NCBI GenBank assembly: GCA_029821885.1
Contig: JALGXV010000024.1
Coordinates: forward strand, 1 to 40,327
Direction of reading: 5' to 3'
DNA: 40,327 nucleotides
DNA from: Candidatus Hebobacteria bacterium
GTDB taxonomy: Bacteria > Armatimonadota > Hebobacteria > Hebobacterales > Hebobacteraceae
The position numbers and the translations under genes are program-made. Below, piece after piece: positions 8,418 through 16,245 of the stretch; positions within the stretch are counted from its first letter, which is position 1; each line of letters opens with the position of its first letter. The notes below the pieces were generated by a model, which saw only the letters and a list, made by a program, of their open reading frames with translations, was not told the origin of the DNA and ran no database searches.

Positions 8418-9704
8418 ATGAAGGCAAGTAGACGAGTCGTGGTGACGGGCATAGGTCTGGTGACGCCCTTCGGATTGGGGACCGAGACATTCTGGTCCGC
8501 CTTGACGGCGGGCAAGGGGGCCGTCGGCCGCGTGGACTTGCTGAACGGCTCGGGCGACGGGGAGCAGCTCGCGGCGCGAGTCCCCGAGTTCAGGGCGCGG
8601 GATCATGTGTCGAACCGCAGGCTGCTCCGGATCATGTGCAGGACCGACCATTTCGGCCTGGTGGCCGCTCAGATGGCGATCGAAGAGGCCGGGGAGGCAG
8701 AACCGGAGCCTGGCCGCAAGGGAGCCTTCATCGGCACATCGAAGGAGATGGGCCCGATCGAGCCGTTGTTCGACGCGGCACGGCCCTCACGCGACGAAAC
8801 GGGGGAGATGACCTCCCGCGGCCTCGGGTCGGACGGATTCGGCGAGATTCCGCCGCTCACCCTCGTGGAGGGATTGCCGAACGGATGTCTGTTCGCCTCC
8901 TCTGTGATTCACTCGATCAAGGGGGCCAACACCAACTTCCTCGGCTCCGGCGAGGCCGGTCTGGTCGCCATAGGCGGCGCCTATCGTGCCGTTCAGCGAG
9001 GGGATGCTGACTGGGCCCTTGCTGGCGGCCATGACAGCGGCGTCGATCGCTGGTCCTACGCCAACTTCCACCGACTGCAGATGCTCTCCCAACGCCGCGA
9101 TGATCCAGAGAGGGCTGTGCGACCCTTCGACCGGACTCGAGACGGGTTCGCGGTGAGTGAGGGGGCCTGCATGGTGGTGCTCGAGGAACTGGAACGCGCG
9201 CGCACGCGCGGCGCGAACATCTATGCCGAGATCCTCGGCTACGGTGCCACCTGCGACGCGGCCGGGCAAGTGTCTCCCCGCGAGGACGGGGAAGCGCTGG
9301 CGGCGGCGATCACGGGGTCGCTGCGGGAGGCAGACCTGGGTCCAGGGGGTGTGGACTACGTCAATGCCTATGCCAGCGCCACTCCAGTGGGAGACCGTAC
9401 CGAACTGAGGGCGCTGGAGCTGGTCTTCGGCGGCGCCTCGCGCCGGCCACTGGTGAGCGGCATCAAGGGGGCGCTGGGACACATGCTGGCGGCCTCCGGC
9501 GCGGTGGAGTTCGCCGCGACCGCGCTCGCCCTCCATCATCAGACTGTCCCGCCAACACTGAACCTGACGGAGCCGGACGCCGACTGCCACTTCGATTGTG
9601 TGCCGGCCACGGCGCGGTCCGCTGATGCCGCCGCTGCCCTGACGGTGAGCAGGGGAATCGGGGGGCAGAATGCCTCCATGGCGCTGAGCCGGGCGGGGAA
9701 CTGA
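8418..9704 (+). CDS. Chain-length-factor-like ketosynthase (KS-beta), active site lost
   Basis: The 428-residue protein has the ketosynthase fold from end to end. Aligned with its neighbour, the catalytic Cys is replaced by Gly178 (FLGSGEAGLVAIGG) and the first His by Tyr318 (NAYASATPVG), while His355 and Lys350 (IKGALGHMLAASG) remain. It therefore should not condense acyl units itself. The usual role of such partners is to pair with the active KS and set chain length. Classical chain length factors carry Gln at the Cys position, so Gly is a departure. The gene starts at an ATG with GGGGA upstream, is the third gene of the operon, and ends convergent with the minus-strand glycosyltransferase genes. 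Confidence 0.85.
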   Translation: MKASRRVVVTGIGLVTPFGLGTETFWSALTAGKGAVGRVDLLNGSGDGEQLAARVPEFRARDHVSNRRLLRIMCRTDHFGLVAAQMAIEEAGEAEPEPGRKGAFIGTSKEMGPIEPLFDAARPSRDETGEMTSRGLGSDGFGEIPPLTLVEGLPNGCLFASSVIHSIKGANTNFLGSGEAGLVAIGGAYRAVQRGDADWALAGGHDSGVDRWSYANFHRLQMLSQRRDDPERAVRPFDRTRDGFAVSEGACMVVLEELERARTRGANIYAEILGYGATCDAAGQVSPREDGEALAAAITGSLREADLGPGGVDYVNAYASATPVGDRTELRALELVFGGASRRPLVSGIKGALGHMLAASGAVEFAATALALHHQTVPPTLNLTEPDADCHFDCVPATARSADAAAALTVSRGIGGQNASMALSRAGN

Positions 9705-9792
9705 CGAGCTTCCCGTATCGCTCACCGACGCGGCCGAGCATCATTGGACCGAGATGTCGCGTGGCCTAGCACCAACCAGGCCCCGCACGCAG

Positions 9793-10572
9793 TTACAGCC
9801 GCAGCAGCCGATGCTTGGCAAAGAACCGGAGGCAGCTCCTGACGTGGGTCCACAGCGCACGGCTGATGAGGCGTTGGGCGCTGGTTCTCTGGTAGTGGTG
9901 CATGATGACGGCCTCGGGGACGTAGTGGACCTCCCAGCCGTTCTGCCACATCCGGTAGCACCAGTCGATATCCTCATAGTAGAGATGATAGCCTTCATCG
10001 AGAAGTCCCACCTGCTCTGCGGCGGACCGTCTGACACATAGGCAGGCGCCCATGAGCCAGTCCACTGCGCGGGCGGAAGCGTGGTCCCAGTCGGCCATCA
10101 GGTAGTCGCGCAGTGCCCGGTCCCGAAGCGCGCTGGGACAGGCTGGCAGCCAGCGGAAGAACACCGAACGCGCAGAGGGGAACTTCCGACAGGAGCACTG
10201 CAGCGTCCCGTCCGGATTCAGGAGCCGGGCGCCCGCGATGCCAGCCTTGGGATGGTGGTCGAGATACCGGACCAGCGTGGCCAGCGCGCCCGGATGTACC
10301 TCCGTGTCGGGGTTTAGAACTAGCAGATGACGGCCCCCCGCTTGCCTCAGAGCCACATTGTTGGCCCGCGCGAAGCCGTAGCGTTCGGGATTGCGGATGA
10401 TCTTGGCGTCCGGGAACACAGTCCGCGTAACCTCGACAGTGTCATCTTCACACAAGTTGTCCACGACGAAGACTTCGGCTGTGATGCCACCCAAGCCGCG
10501 GTCGAGCGCCGACAGGCACGCACGCAGGAAGTGAGCTTCGTTGGTCGAGACGATGACTACTGAGATGTCCAA
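9793..10572 (-). CDS. Family 2 glycosyltransferase (rhamnosyltransferase-like)
   Basis: A GT-A inverting transferase of 259 residues that adds a sugar from a nucleotide donor to a lipid-linked glycan at the inner face of the membrane. Visible features are the N-terminal nucleotide-binding strand (MDISVVIVSTNEAHFL), VVDNLCEDDT, a metal-binding NPDTE (87-91) and the acceptor-side YYEDIDWCYR motif typical of WbbL-like enzymes. No ATG is available; the TTG at 10572 has a GGAG ribosome site 7 bases upstream. The start overlaps the open frame that would be the original end of the upstream glycosyltransferase, so the two were probably translationally coupled. It is the last gene of a four-gene minus-strand operon. 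Confidence 0.87.
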   Translation of the reverse strand: MDISVVIVSTNEAHFLRACLSALDRGLGGITAEVFVVDNLCEDDTVEVTRTVFPDAKIIRNPERYGFARANNVALRQAGGRHLLVLNPDTEVHPGALATLVRYLDHHPKAGIAGARLLNPDGTLQCSCRKFPSARSVFFRWLPACPSALRDRALRDYLMADWDHASARAVDWLMGACLCVRRSAAEQVGLLDEGYHLYYEDIDWCYRMWQNGWEVHYVPEAVIMHHYQRTSAQRLISRALWTHVRSCLRFFAKHRLLRL

Positions 10573-10608
10573 GGTCCAGCTCCAAGGCTGCCCGAGGAGT
10601 GCAGCAGC

Positions 10609-11673
10609 TCATCGTACACATCGATCACGGCGCTGACATGCGACCCGATGTCGAACCGTGACTGCGCTTCCTTCCTGCCCGTTGCCGCTGTACGAAGTCG
10701 CCTCGGGCGGTCCCCCGTGGTTGGCCGCCACCACCGGCCGCCCCATCGCCATCGCCTCGACGACCCCCAGGCCGAAGGGCTCCGGTCTGACCGACGGCAC
10801 GACGATGACGTCCAGGGCAGCAATCGCGGGCTGAACGGGATCCATGAAGCCCACCCACTGCACACTATCGTCGAGCCCCAGATCCCTACACAGCGCATGG
10901 AGTCGTCTCTTGTAGCTCTCATTGCGCGGTGTGTCGGCATCGCCGACGATGACGAACCGGACCCCTGGGCGCGCCGTGACGATCCGTAGGGCGGCCCTGA
11001 GGAACACTTCGTGCCCCTTCCACGGCGTGAGGCGGGCGACGACCCCGACATGTAGTGGCTCCATCTCCCAACCCAGGGATGAGCGCGCTTCCCTTGGCTG
11101 GGCATCGCCGCGGAATGCCGAGATATCAATGCCGTCATGGATGACGCGCACTTTGGAGTGAGAGGCACGCTCGCCGAGGAACTCGACCGCCGCTCCCCGA
11201 CTCACAACGATTAGGCGGTCGCTCAAGCCGAATAGCAGGCTGGCGATACCGGTCGAGACGACCCTGGGAGGGAGGATGTTCTCTCGCACGTGGGTGATGT
11301 GAGGTACCTGCGCCCTTCTCGCGGCGAAGGCTCCGGACAGAATATGGGTGTTGTTCGTGTGGATGGCAGCCACCGATCGCTCTCGCACCAAACGCACGAG
11401 CCCGCGGCGTCCCGTCACGTTACCCCACATGATGCTCGCGACCTGATCAGGTCTGAAGGTGCGCCTGAGGCCGCCCAGCGGGAGAATCACGACCGGCACA
11501 CCGCGCGCTCGAAGGGCATGGGATAGTGGCCCTTCAGTCGGCAAGGCGACCAGCGCTCGGTAGCGGTCTGGCGGCAGGTGTGAGGCCAGCTCGAGCAGGC
11601 ACACGCCCGAACCGTAGATGCCCGCGTCGGGGTTCACGTACAGTATCAACGGCGCCCGCTGAGCGTCTCCCAT
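10609..11673 (-). CDS. Family 4 glycosyltransferase with disrupted C-terminus
   Basis: This GT-B retaining transferase keeps the N-terminal domain (LILYVNPDAGIYGSG), the donor-binding core (VGVVARLTPWKGHEVF) and the EPFGLGVVEAMAMGRPVVAANHGGPPEA motif region, here 354 residues in total. After SYSGNG the reading frame enters unlikely sequence and stops at 10609. Another frame resumes immediately with GRKEAQSRFDIGSHVSAVID and ends at 10557, which looks like the true C-terminal helix. Roughly 25-30 residues normally between these blocks are absent, so a small out-of-frame deletion or an assembly error is likely. The ATG at 11673 lies 5 bases after the phosphodiesterase gene. Activity is uncertain because the lost helix packs against the fold. 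Confidence 0.8.
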   Translation of the reverse strand: MGDAQRAPLILYVNPDAGIYGSGVCLLELASHLPPDRYRALVALPTEGPLSHALRARGVPVVILPLGGLRRTFRPDQVASIMWGNVTGRRGLVRLVRERSVAAIHTNNTHILSGAFAARRAQVPHITHVRENILPPRVVSTGIASLLFGLSDRLIVVSRGAAVEFLGERASHSKVRVIHDGIDISAFRGDAQPREARSSLGWEMEPLHVGVVARLTPWKGHEVFLRAALRIVTARPGVRFVIVGDADTPRNESYKRRLHALCRDLGLDDSVQWVGFMDPVQPAIAALDVIVVPSVRPEPFGLGVVEAMAMGRPVVAANHGGPPEATSYSGNGQEGSAVTVRHRVACQRRDRCVR

Positions 11674-11678
11674 TGGCC

Positions 11679-13394
11679 TCAGTCGAGATACCCCAGTCCG
11701 CGGAGTCGGCGTGCCATTTCCTCTCTCTCGGCATCGCTGTAGGGGGTATCCGGAGACCCCGCCGTGCGGCCTGCACTGCTCTGTCCCCTCGTCCCCTTCG
11801 CCACTGTTCCAGGACTCGTCGCCGGCAGCAGGTCTGCGATCGGGCGACCGTCCATGTCCGACGGCACGGGAACGCCGAGCAGAGAAAGCGCAGTCGGGGC
11901 GAGATCCATGATGCCTGCCCCCGAGATCTCTGCGCCGGCGGGAATGCCAGGGCCTGTGGCCAGGAGCATTCCCTCCGGGCGGTGGCACGCGCTGAGCTCC
12001 AGCGACATGAGACGAGCTGCCTCCCCGACCTTGATTCCACTCTCGACGATGACGCCGGGGGAGGCCGCGGGCTCTCCCCACGCGCGCCTTACCACGTACT
12101 CCGAGTTCCGCCACATGATGACGAGGTCGGGCAGCAGCGCCATCTGTTCGCTCTGCCCGTGGTAGATCTCTTCCCGTCGGTAGACCCGATCGACTACGGC
12201 CTCCCCAGTCTCCGGATCCACCAGCTCCGACAGGCCTTCGATGATCCTATCGCAGAGCTTCTCCGCCTCAGGGCCGGGCTGCACCAGGCCCTGGGGGAAC
12301 CTGTCCTGCGAGTTCAGGTAGACGTAGGCGCTTTCCGTGCCGAGGAAGAAGGCCCGAGTGTGCGACCAGTCGATCGGGTCGCGGACGATCGAGCTCTCTA
12401 TCTCCTGGCGGACCCCATGCCACTTAGTCTTCATCCAGTCCTTGACCCGGCGAGGCAGAGACCTGCGTGCAAGACCGTAGGCTCGTTCCACCAACCGCCG
12501 TTGCCAACTCAGGCCGCTCTCCCGGTAGGATAGTAGTCCATGTCTCTCTAACCAGCGGTCCAGATAGACGACCTTGCTGCACGGACCCGCACCGTGGTCG
12601 GACATGACGAGGGCGATGACATCATCGCCCATGAGAGACAGGCAATCGGAGATCGCCTTGTCTACGGCGACATAGACGGCGGCCAGTGGGTTCACTTCAG
12701 CGAACTGCTCCGCTGCCTCGCCGGCAACATGCGTCGGGTCAGCGTACTTCCACAGGAAGTGCTGAGCCCGGTCCGTCGAACCAAAGACGCCTATGAACAG
12801 ATCCGGCTCGAAGCGTCGCAGCAGGTATTGCCAGGCATTCTGATGGTTCTCTACAGTCCCGATGAGCCGCCTCAGGTAGTCCTGCGGCGTAGTCCTGCCC
12901 CAATAGTCACCATGGATCTCGTACGGTCCCGCCGCCGTCAGGAGGTCACCCTTGAGGTGTGCGGGCCATGTGAACTGCGCCTGCACGCCGGGCGCATCGG
13001 GCCCGGAGACGAAGAACCCATTGACCTCCTCGGGCGGGTAGGTCATCGGCACGTTCACCACGCCAACCGTCGCGCCAGCGTCGCTGGCGAGCCGCCAGAA
13101 GGGCGTGCCGCGGCGTAGAGCGCCGCAGGAGAACTGAAGCTCATAGCTGCCGGGCATGGGTTGCACGAAGTTGACAATGCCATGCTTGCCGGGGTTGTTG
13201 CCGGTGGCGAACGAGGCCCAGGCCTCGGGACTGAGCGGCGGCGTCGTGGACGCCAAGCCTCCGCAGGACCCCTCCCGATAGAGCCGGGAGAGACAGGGAA
13301 GCGTACCGTCCTCCAGCCAGGGTCGCAGCAGGTTGAGATCTGCTCCGTCCAGACCGAATACAGCGAGCTTCCTCCTGCTGCCGGACGTGCTCAC
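11679..13394 (-). CDS. Alkaline phosphatase superfamily phosphodiesterase/pyrophosphatase-like protein
   Basis: The 571-residue protein belongs to the type I phosphodiesterase/nucleotide pyrophosphatase-like group often found in surface-glycan loci. Metal ligand Asp16 (FGLDGADL), a Ser55 where the family Thr/Ser nucleophile sits (TTPPLSPEAWASFATG), the GKHG motif (69-72), STDRAQHFLW and MSDHGAG are present. No signal peptide is visible, so it should act in the cytoplasm, perhaps on a lipid-linked or nucleotide-sugar intermediate. A flexible linker ends in RRLRGLGYLD, a tail shared with the paralog at 28063. The start is a GTG at 13394, 6 bases after the preceding stop, inside a tight four-gene operon. 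The substrate is unknown. Confidence 0.8.
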   Translation of the reverse strand: MSTSGSRRKLAVFGLDGADLNLLRPWLEDGTLPCLSRLYREGSCGGLASTTPPLSPEAWASFATGNNPGKHGIVNFVQPMPGSYELQFSCGALRRGTPFWRLASDAGATVGVVNVPMTYPPEEVNGFFVSGPDAPGVQAQFTWPAHLKGDLLTAAGPYEIHGDYWGRTTPQDYLRRLIGTVENHQNAWQYLLRRFEPDLFIGVFGSTDRAQHFLWKYADPTHVAGEAAEQFAEVNPLAAVYVAVDKAISDCLSLMGDDVIALVMSDHGAGPCSKVVYLDRWLERHGLLSYRESGLSWQRRLVERAYGLARRSLPRRVKDWMKTKWHGVRQEIESSIVRDPIDWSHTRAFFLGTESAYVYLNSQDRFPQGLVQPGPEAEKLCDRIIEGLSELVDPETGEAVVDRVYRREEIYHGQSEQMALLPDLVIMWRNSEYVVRRAWGEPAASPGVIVESGIKVGEAARLMSLELSACHRPEGMLLATGPGIPAGAEISGAGIMDLAPTALSLLGVPVPSDMDGRPIADLLPATSPGTVAKGTRGQSSAGRTAGSPDTPYSDAEREEMARRLRGLGYLD

Positions 13395-13400
13395 TGCGGG

Positions 13401-14630
13401 CTACTCCCTCTCCCCCGCGGATCTGCCCACCACCCCGGGAATCTCGTCGAGAAGCTCGCGGTACAGGTCAGCCATCTCGCCGCCAGTCTTGTTCACGTCG
13501 TACATCTGCTCCACTCGCAGGCGTCCCGCGGCGCCGAGTCTCTCGGCGAGCTCTGGTCGGGCGCGGACTCGTGCAATCGCCTCTGCCAGAGGGCCGGGAG
13601 AGCCCGGGGGGACGAGCAGCCCCGACTCGCCGTTCTCTACCACGTCGGGAATGCCCCCTACTCGTGTGGCGACCACCGGCCGGTGCGCCGCCATTGCCTC
13701 CAGCAGTGCAAGGGGAACACCCTCCACTCGAGAGGAGAGAGCGAAGACGTCGAAGGCTGGCATCAGACTGCGCGCGTCCGGGATCCGCCCGGGCAAGACC
13801 ACCTGTTGCCCCACCCCTGCCGAACGGACGCGGGCCTGCAGTCTCTCTCTCTCCGGCCCTTCCCCGATAATCGCCAGCTTCACGGGGGAGTCGCTCAACA
13901 TCATCGGAATCGCAGCCTCCAGCAGGGCCATCTGGTCCTTCACGGGGTCTGCCCTCGCTATGTTCCCGATCACCCAGTCCGTCCTCTCCAAACCCAGGAA
14001 CTCCCTCGCCCCGAGGGCGTCTCCTAGCGTGTTCAGATCTATCCCGCAGCGGATGACGCGGATACGGTCCGCCGGCACGCGGGCTGTCAGCAGCCAGTCC
14101 CGGACCCCCGGCGAGACGGCCACGATTCGATGTACGAAGCGATTCATGAGCTGATTCTGCCAGAAGAGCAACCGGTTCCCGATGCCGCCGGCCGGATCGT
14201 GTTGCAGCAGATCAGCCATGAAGCTGTGGACGCTGGTGATCCGTACCGGCACCCGGGCGAGGACCGCCGCGAAGCGGCCGTAGAAGTTGGTGGAGAGCGT
14301 GTGGGTGTGGACGACCGAAGCGCGCAGTTCGCGCAGGACTCGAGCCAGCCGAAGCACCGCAAGCAGGTCGCCGCGCCCGCGCTTCTTGACCGCCCTCGAC
14401 GGAATGCCCCGCGCCTCGGTCTCCCGTAGAGTGGCGCCCCCGCCGAGGAAGACGACCTTCACATGGAACCCGAACTCCTGAAGCCGTGGTACCAGAGACC
14501 AGAGATGCTGGCTGACGCCGCCGATGGCAGAGCCTCCGTCGCACACGTGGACGACGACCGGTCTTCTATCGGGGGCCGTCACCTCACGCACCGCGAGCAG
14601 GTCGGCCGTGACCCGCGGCTCTGGGAACAT
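13401..14630 (-). CDS. Family 4 glycosyltransferase
   Basis: A complete GT-B transferase of about 409 residues, the first gene of the minus-strand operon. It shows the N-terminal glycine loop (VCDGGSAIGGVSQHL), the acceptor-domain segment VHTHTLSTNFYGRFAA, the donor domain (IGNIARADPVKDQ, IIGEGPERERL) and the ExxxxxxxE motif (SSRVEGVPLALLEAMA), followed by GGIPDVVENGESGLLVPPG and a normal C-terminal helix. It would transfer a sugar to the growing lipid-linked repeat unit. The start is uncertain: the ATG at 14630 and an in-frame GTG at 14660 both lack a clear ribosome site, and the conserved fold starts near residue 23. The sugar specificity cannot be read from sequence. Confidence 0.88.
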   Translation of the reverse strand: MFPEPRVTADLLAVREVTAPDRRPVVVHVCDGGSAIGGVSQHLWSLVPRLQEFGFHVKVVFLGGGATLRETEARGIPSRAVKKRGRGDLLAVLRLARVLRELRASVVHTHTLSTNFYGRFAAVLARVPVRITSVHSFMADLLQHDPAGGIGNRLLFWQNQLMNRFVHRIVAVSPGVRDWLLTARVPADRIRVIRCGIDLNTLGDALGAREFLGLERTDWVIGNIARADPVKDQMALLEAAIPMMLSDSPVKLAIIGEGPERERLQARVRSAGVGQQVVLPGRIPDARSLMPAFDVFALSSRVEGVPLALLEAMAAHRPVVATRVGGIPDVVENGESGLLVPPGSPGPLAEAIARVRARPELAERLGAAGRLRVEQMYDVNKTGGEMADLYRELLDEIPGVVGRSAGERE

Positions 14631-15525
14631 GAGAACAAGGGGTGACGAGCATCTTCCCACGCGGCGCGCCAGAGGAGACCAGGCCGACAGAGTTCGGAGC
14701 CGCCTCGCCGGCCGCTCCGCATGTCGTGGCAGGCGCGGAGACGCTGGGCGTCGTCATGTCTCGGAAGGTTCGCCCCAAATGTGGAACCTTCAACTACAGC
14801 CGCCTCGAACGCCGTTGGGGGAACGACAAGGGATGGCTTGGGAACCTGCGATACTGGGCGCGTCTGCAGCCGCCTTCGCGCTCTGGCTGGCCGGCATGCT
14901 GCGAGCCGCTGCCGCCTCCGATCCATGGCCGACGAGCACAGATCGAGTGAGCCGGCCTGGCGTTGCCCGAAGAACTCGATCTTCCAGTACCGCATCCCTT
15001 CCCACACATCGGACCGTGACTGCTGCCCCCCGGGCCCGTTCTCGCTGAGACTCCTGCTCTTGACGCTCGCCCCCGGATGATGAAGTTCTCTGACGGGCCG
15101 CCCTTTCCTGCATGGCTCTCTCCGGCCTCGCATCGTGTGGCGGAATCCGGTCATCCCGCCTCCGGACGCGCGACCCCGTGGCCGAGTCCTTCCCACGCCG
15201 GCATCCTAATGCACTGCCGCTGTCGGCTGGACCTGCAGCATCCTCCGCGACGAGCGCCGGCAGGACCGACGCCTGGAGGCGGCGAAAACAAGAGCACGTC
15301 CGGCTAATCGCAAGCCGGCCTGTCACACGGGTGGGGGCAGCGCTGGAAGCCATCCCGGAACTCCCGCTGGATGACGCGCAGCACGTCGGCGGGAGGTCCG
15401 GACACTGGACGGCAATCTCAGTTGACGTCAGATGGCGCGCCGGTGACACAGGCGGCCGTGGTGTTGGTTGTATGCGAGACGGGCTGGACTTCTGGGACTG
15501 CTTCTGGCCTGAGGGCAATCGATCT
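14631..15525. other. Long divergent intergenic region without a convincing gene
   Basis: These 895 bases separate the minus-strand glycosyltransferase operon from the plus-strand glycan genes. All open frames are Arg/Ser/Pro-rich and look like GC-driven shadows. The only one with any feature is a possible 71-residue frame from the ATG at 14833, with a hydrophobic stretch (ILGASAAAFALWLAGML) resembling a signal or membrane segment, but its AAGGG sits directly against the start codon. An 8-bp inverted repeat lies at 14764-14791. The region may hold divergent promoters, a decayed gene, or both. Confidence 0.45.
14764..14791. promoter_or_regulatory. 8-bp perfect inverted repeat upstream of the glycosyltransferase operon
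   Basis: GAAGGTTC (14764-14771) and GAACCTTC (14784-14791) form a perfect dyad with a 12-base spacer, about 135-160 bases upstream of the minus-strand start at 14630. It may be an operator or a hairpin in the leader transcript. No U-tract follows on either strand. Confidence 0.35.
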
Positions 15526-16224
15526 ATGTCTCGTATCCTGAAGCGCCTGTACATGGCGGTCGCCTGGCGACTCCACAGGCTGCGCGCCTTCCTGTACCAC
15601 GCCCAGGACGTGGCGTTCTGGGAGGGCACCGTCGATGAGGCGCCATGGTATCCGGACCTCGAGAAGCTGCATGAGATCGCTCGCGCCATCGGCTTCGAGA
15701 CGCGGCAGGCCGCCCCCGAGGATCTCCCGCTCCTCCGTGAGTACCACGACCGAGTAGGGCGTCCTCTGGGGCGCCGGCGCATCCGCAAGCTGCGCGAGCG
15801 GTGGGCAGCGGGGGACGAATGCTATGTCGCTCTGGACAGACACGGCGATGTCGTCGCCTACATGTGGGCAGCGTACAACGACCACTACCTCGAGGCCATA
15901 CACGACGTTGTGCAGGTGGGTCCCACTGATGCGCTCAGCTACGACGTGGACACTCGGTCTGACAAGCGCGGCAGCATGGGCTTCCTCGCATGTTCGTGCG
16001 CTGCAATCGCCGGGGGGCTCCGCCGCGGCCGGCGTCGCGGCATCTCGTGGTGCCCACCGGAGCTGTTCGAGAAGTTCGCCCGCCTGCACTGGTTCAGCGG
16101 TCTCGGGAAACCCCGGCTCCTTCGCATCGAGCGTTGCAGGTGTGTATGCGGCATACGGTCTCGCCGCGTGATTGAGGGAGCGGAGGACCCATCTGCTGTG
16201 GAGCCTCAAGAAGATGCCCAATGA
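15526..16224 (+). CDS. GNAT-like acyltransferase, tentative
   Basis: The 232-residue protein has no obvious signal peptide. Its central part (about 55-190) resembles a GNAT acyl-CoA/acyl-ACP N-acyltransferase: a helix with EDLPLLREYHDRVG, a strand-helix with ECYVALDRHGDVVAYMW, and an RGSMG-type turn where GNAT enzymes bind the donor pyrophosphate (DKRGSMGFLACS). The match is by pattern and not by a diagnostic motif, so another fold is possible. The ATG at 15526 has GAGGG 10 bases upstream; earlier in-frame ATGs lack ribosome sites. It is the first gene of the plus-strand glycan block and precedes the flippase by 21 bases. Decorating an amino sugar is a reasonable guess. Confidence 0.5.
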   Translation: MSRILKRLYMAVAWRLHRLRAFLYHAQDVAFWEGTVDEAPWYPDLEKLHEIARAIGFETRQAAPEDLPLLREYHDRVGRPLGRRRIRKLRERWAAGDECYVALDRHGDVVAYMWAAYNDHYLEAIHDVVQVGPTDALSYDVDTRSDKRGSMGFLACSCAAIAGGLRRGRRRGISWCPPELFEKFARLHWFSGLGKPRLLRIERCRCVCGIRSRRVIEGAEDPSAVEPQEDAQ

Positions 16225-16245
16225 GACTGAGACACGGAGGAGGGG

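Noticed and set aside
6262-9704. Aryl polyene cluster
   Set aside because: KR and KS-CLF fit, but the FabI-type enoyl reductase, lack of aromatic starter enzymes (ammonia lyase, AMP ligase), lack of MMPL transporter and the surrounding Wzx/Wzy system do not.
3940-9704. Ladderane-type lipid cluster (radical SAM next to FabF/FabG genes)
   Set aside because: Ladderane clusters are reported with several radical SAM proteins and desaturase-like enzymes; here there is one SPASM-type enzyme, no desaturase homolog, and a FabI reductase.
9705-9792. Intrinsic terminator between convergent genes
   Set aside because: Only a 5-bp GGCCT/AGGCC stem with a 10-base loop and no U-tract on either strand was found.
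13210-13250. Loss of the nucleophile in the phosphodiesterase-like protein at 11679 (AWASF instead of AWTSF)
   Set aside because: Alignment through the ATG/VTG motif puts the family nucleophile at the earlier Ser55 in PPLSPEAW, matching Thr57 in PPVTAPAW of the paralog, so the site is retained as Ser.
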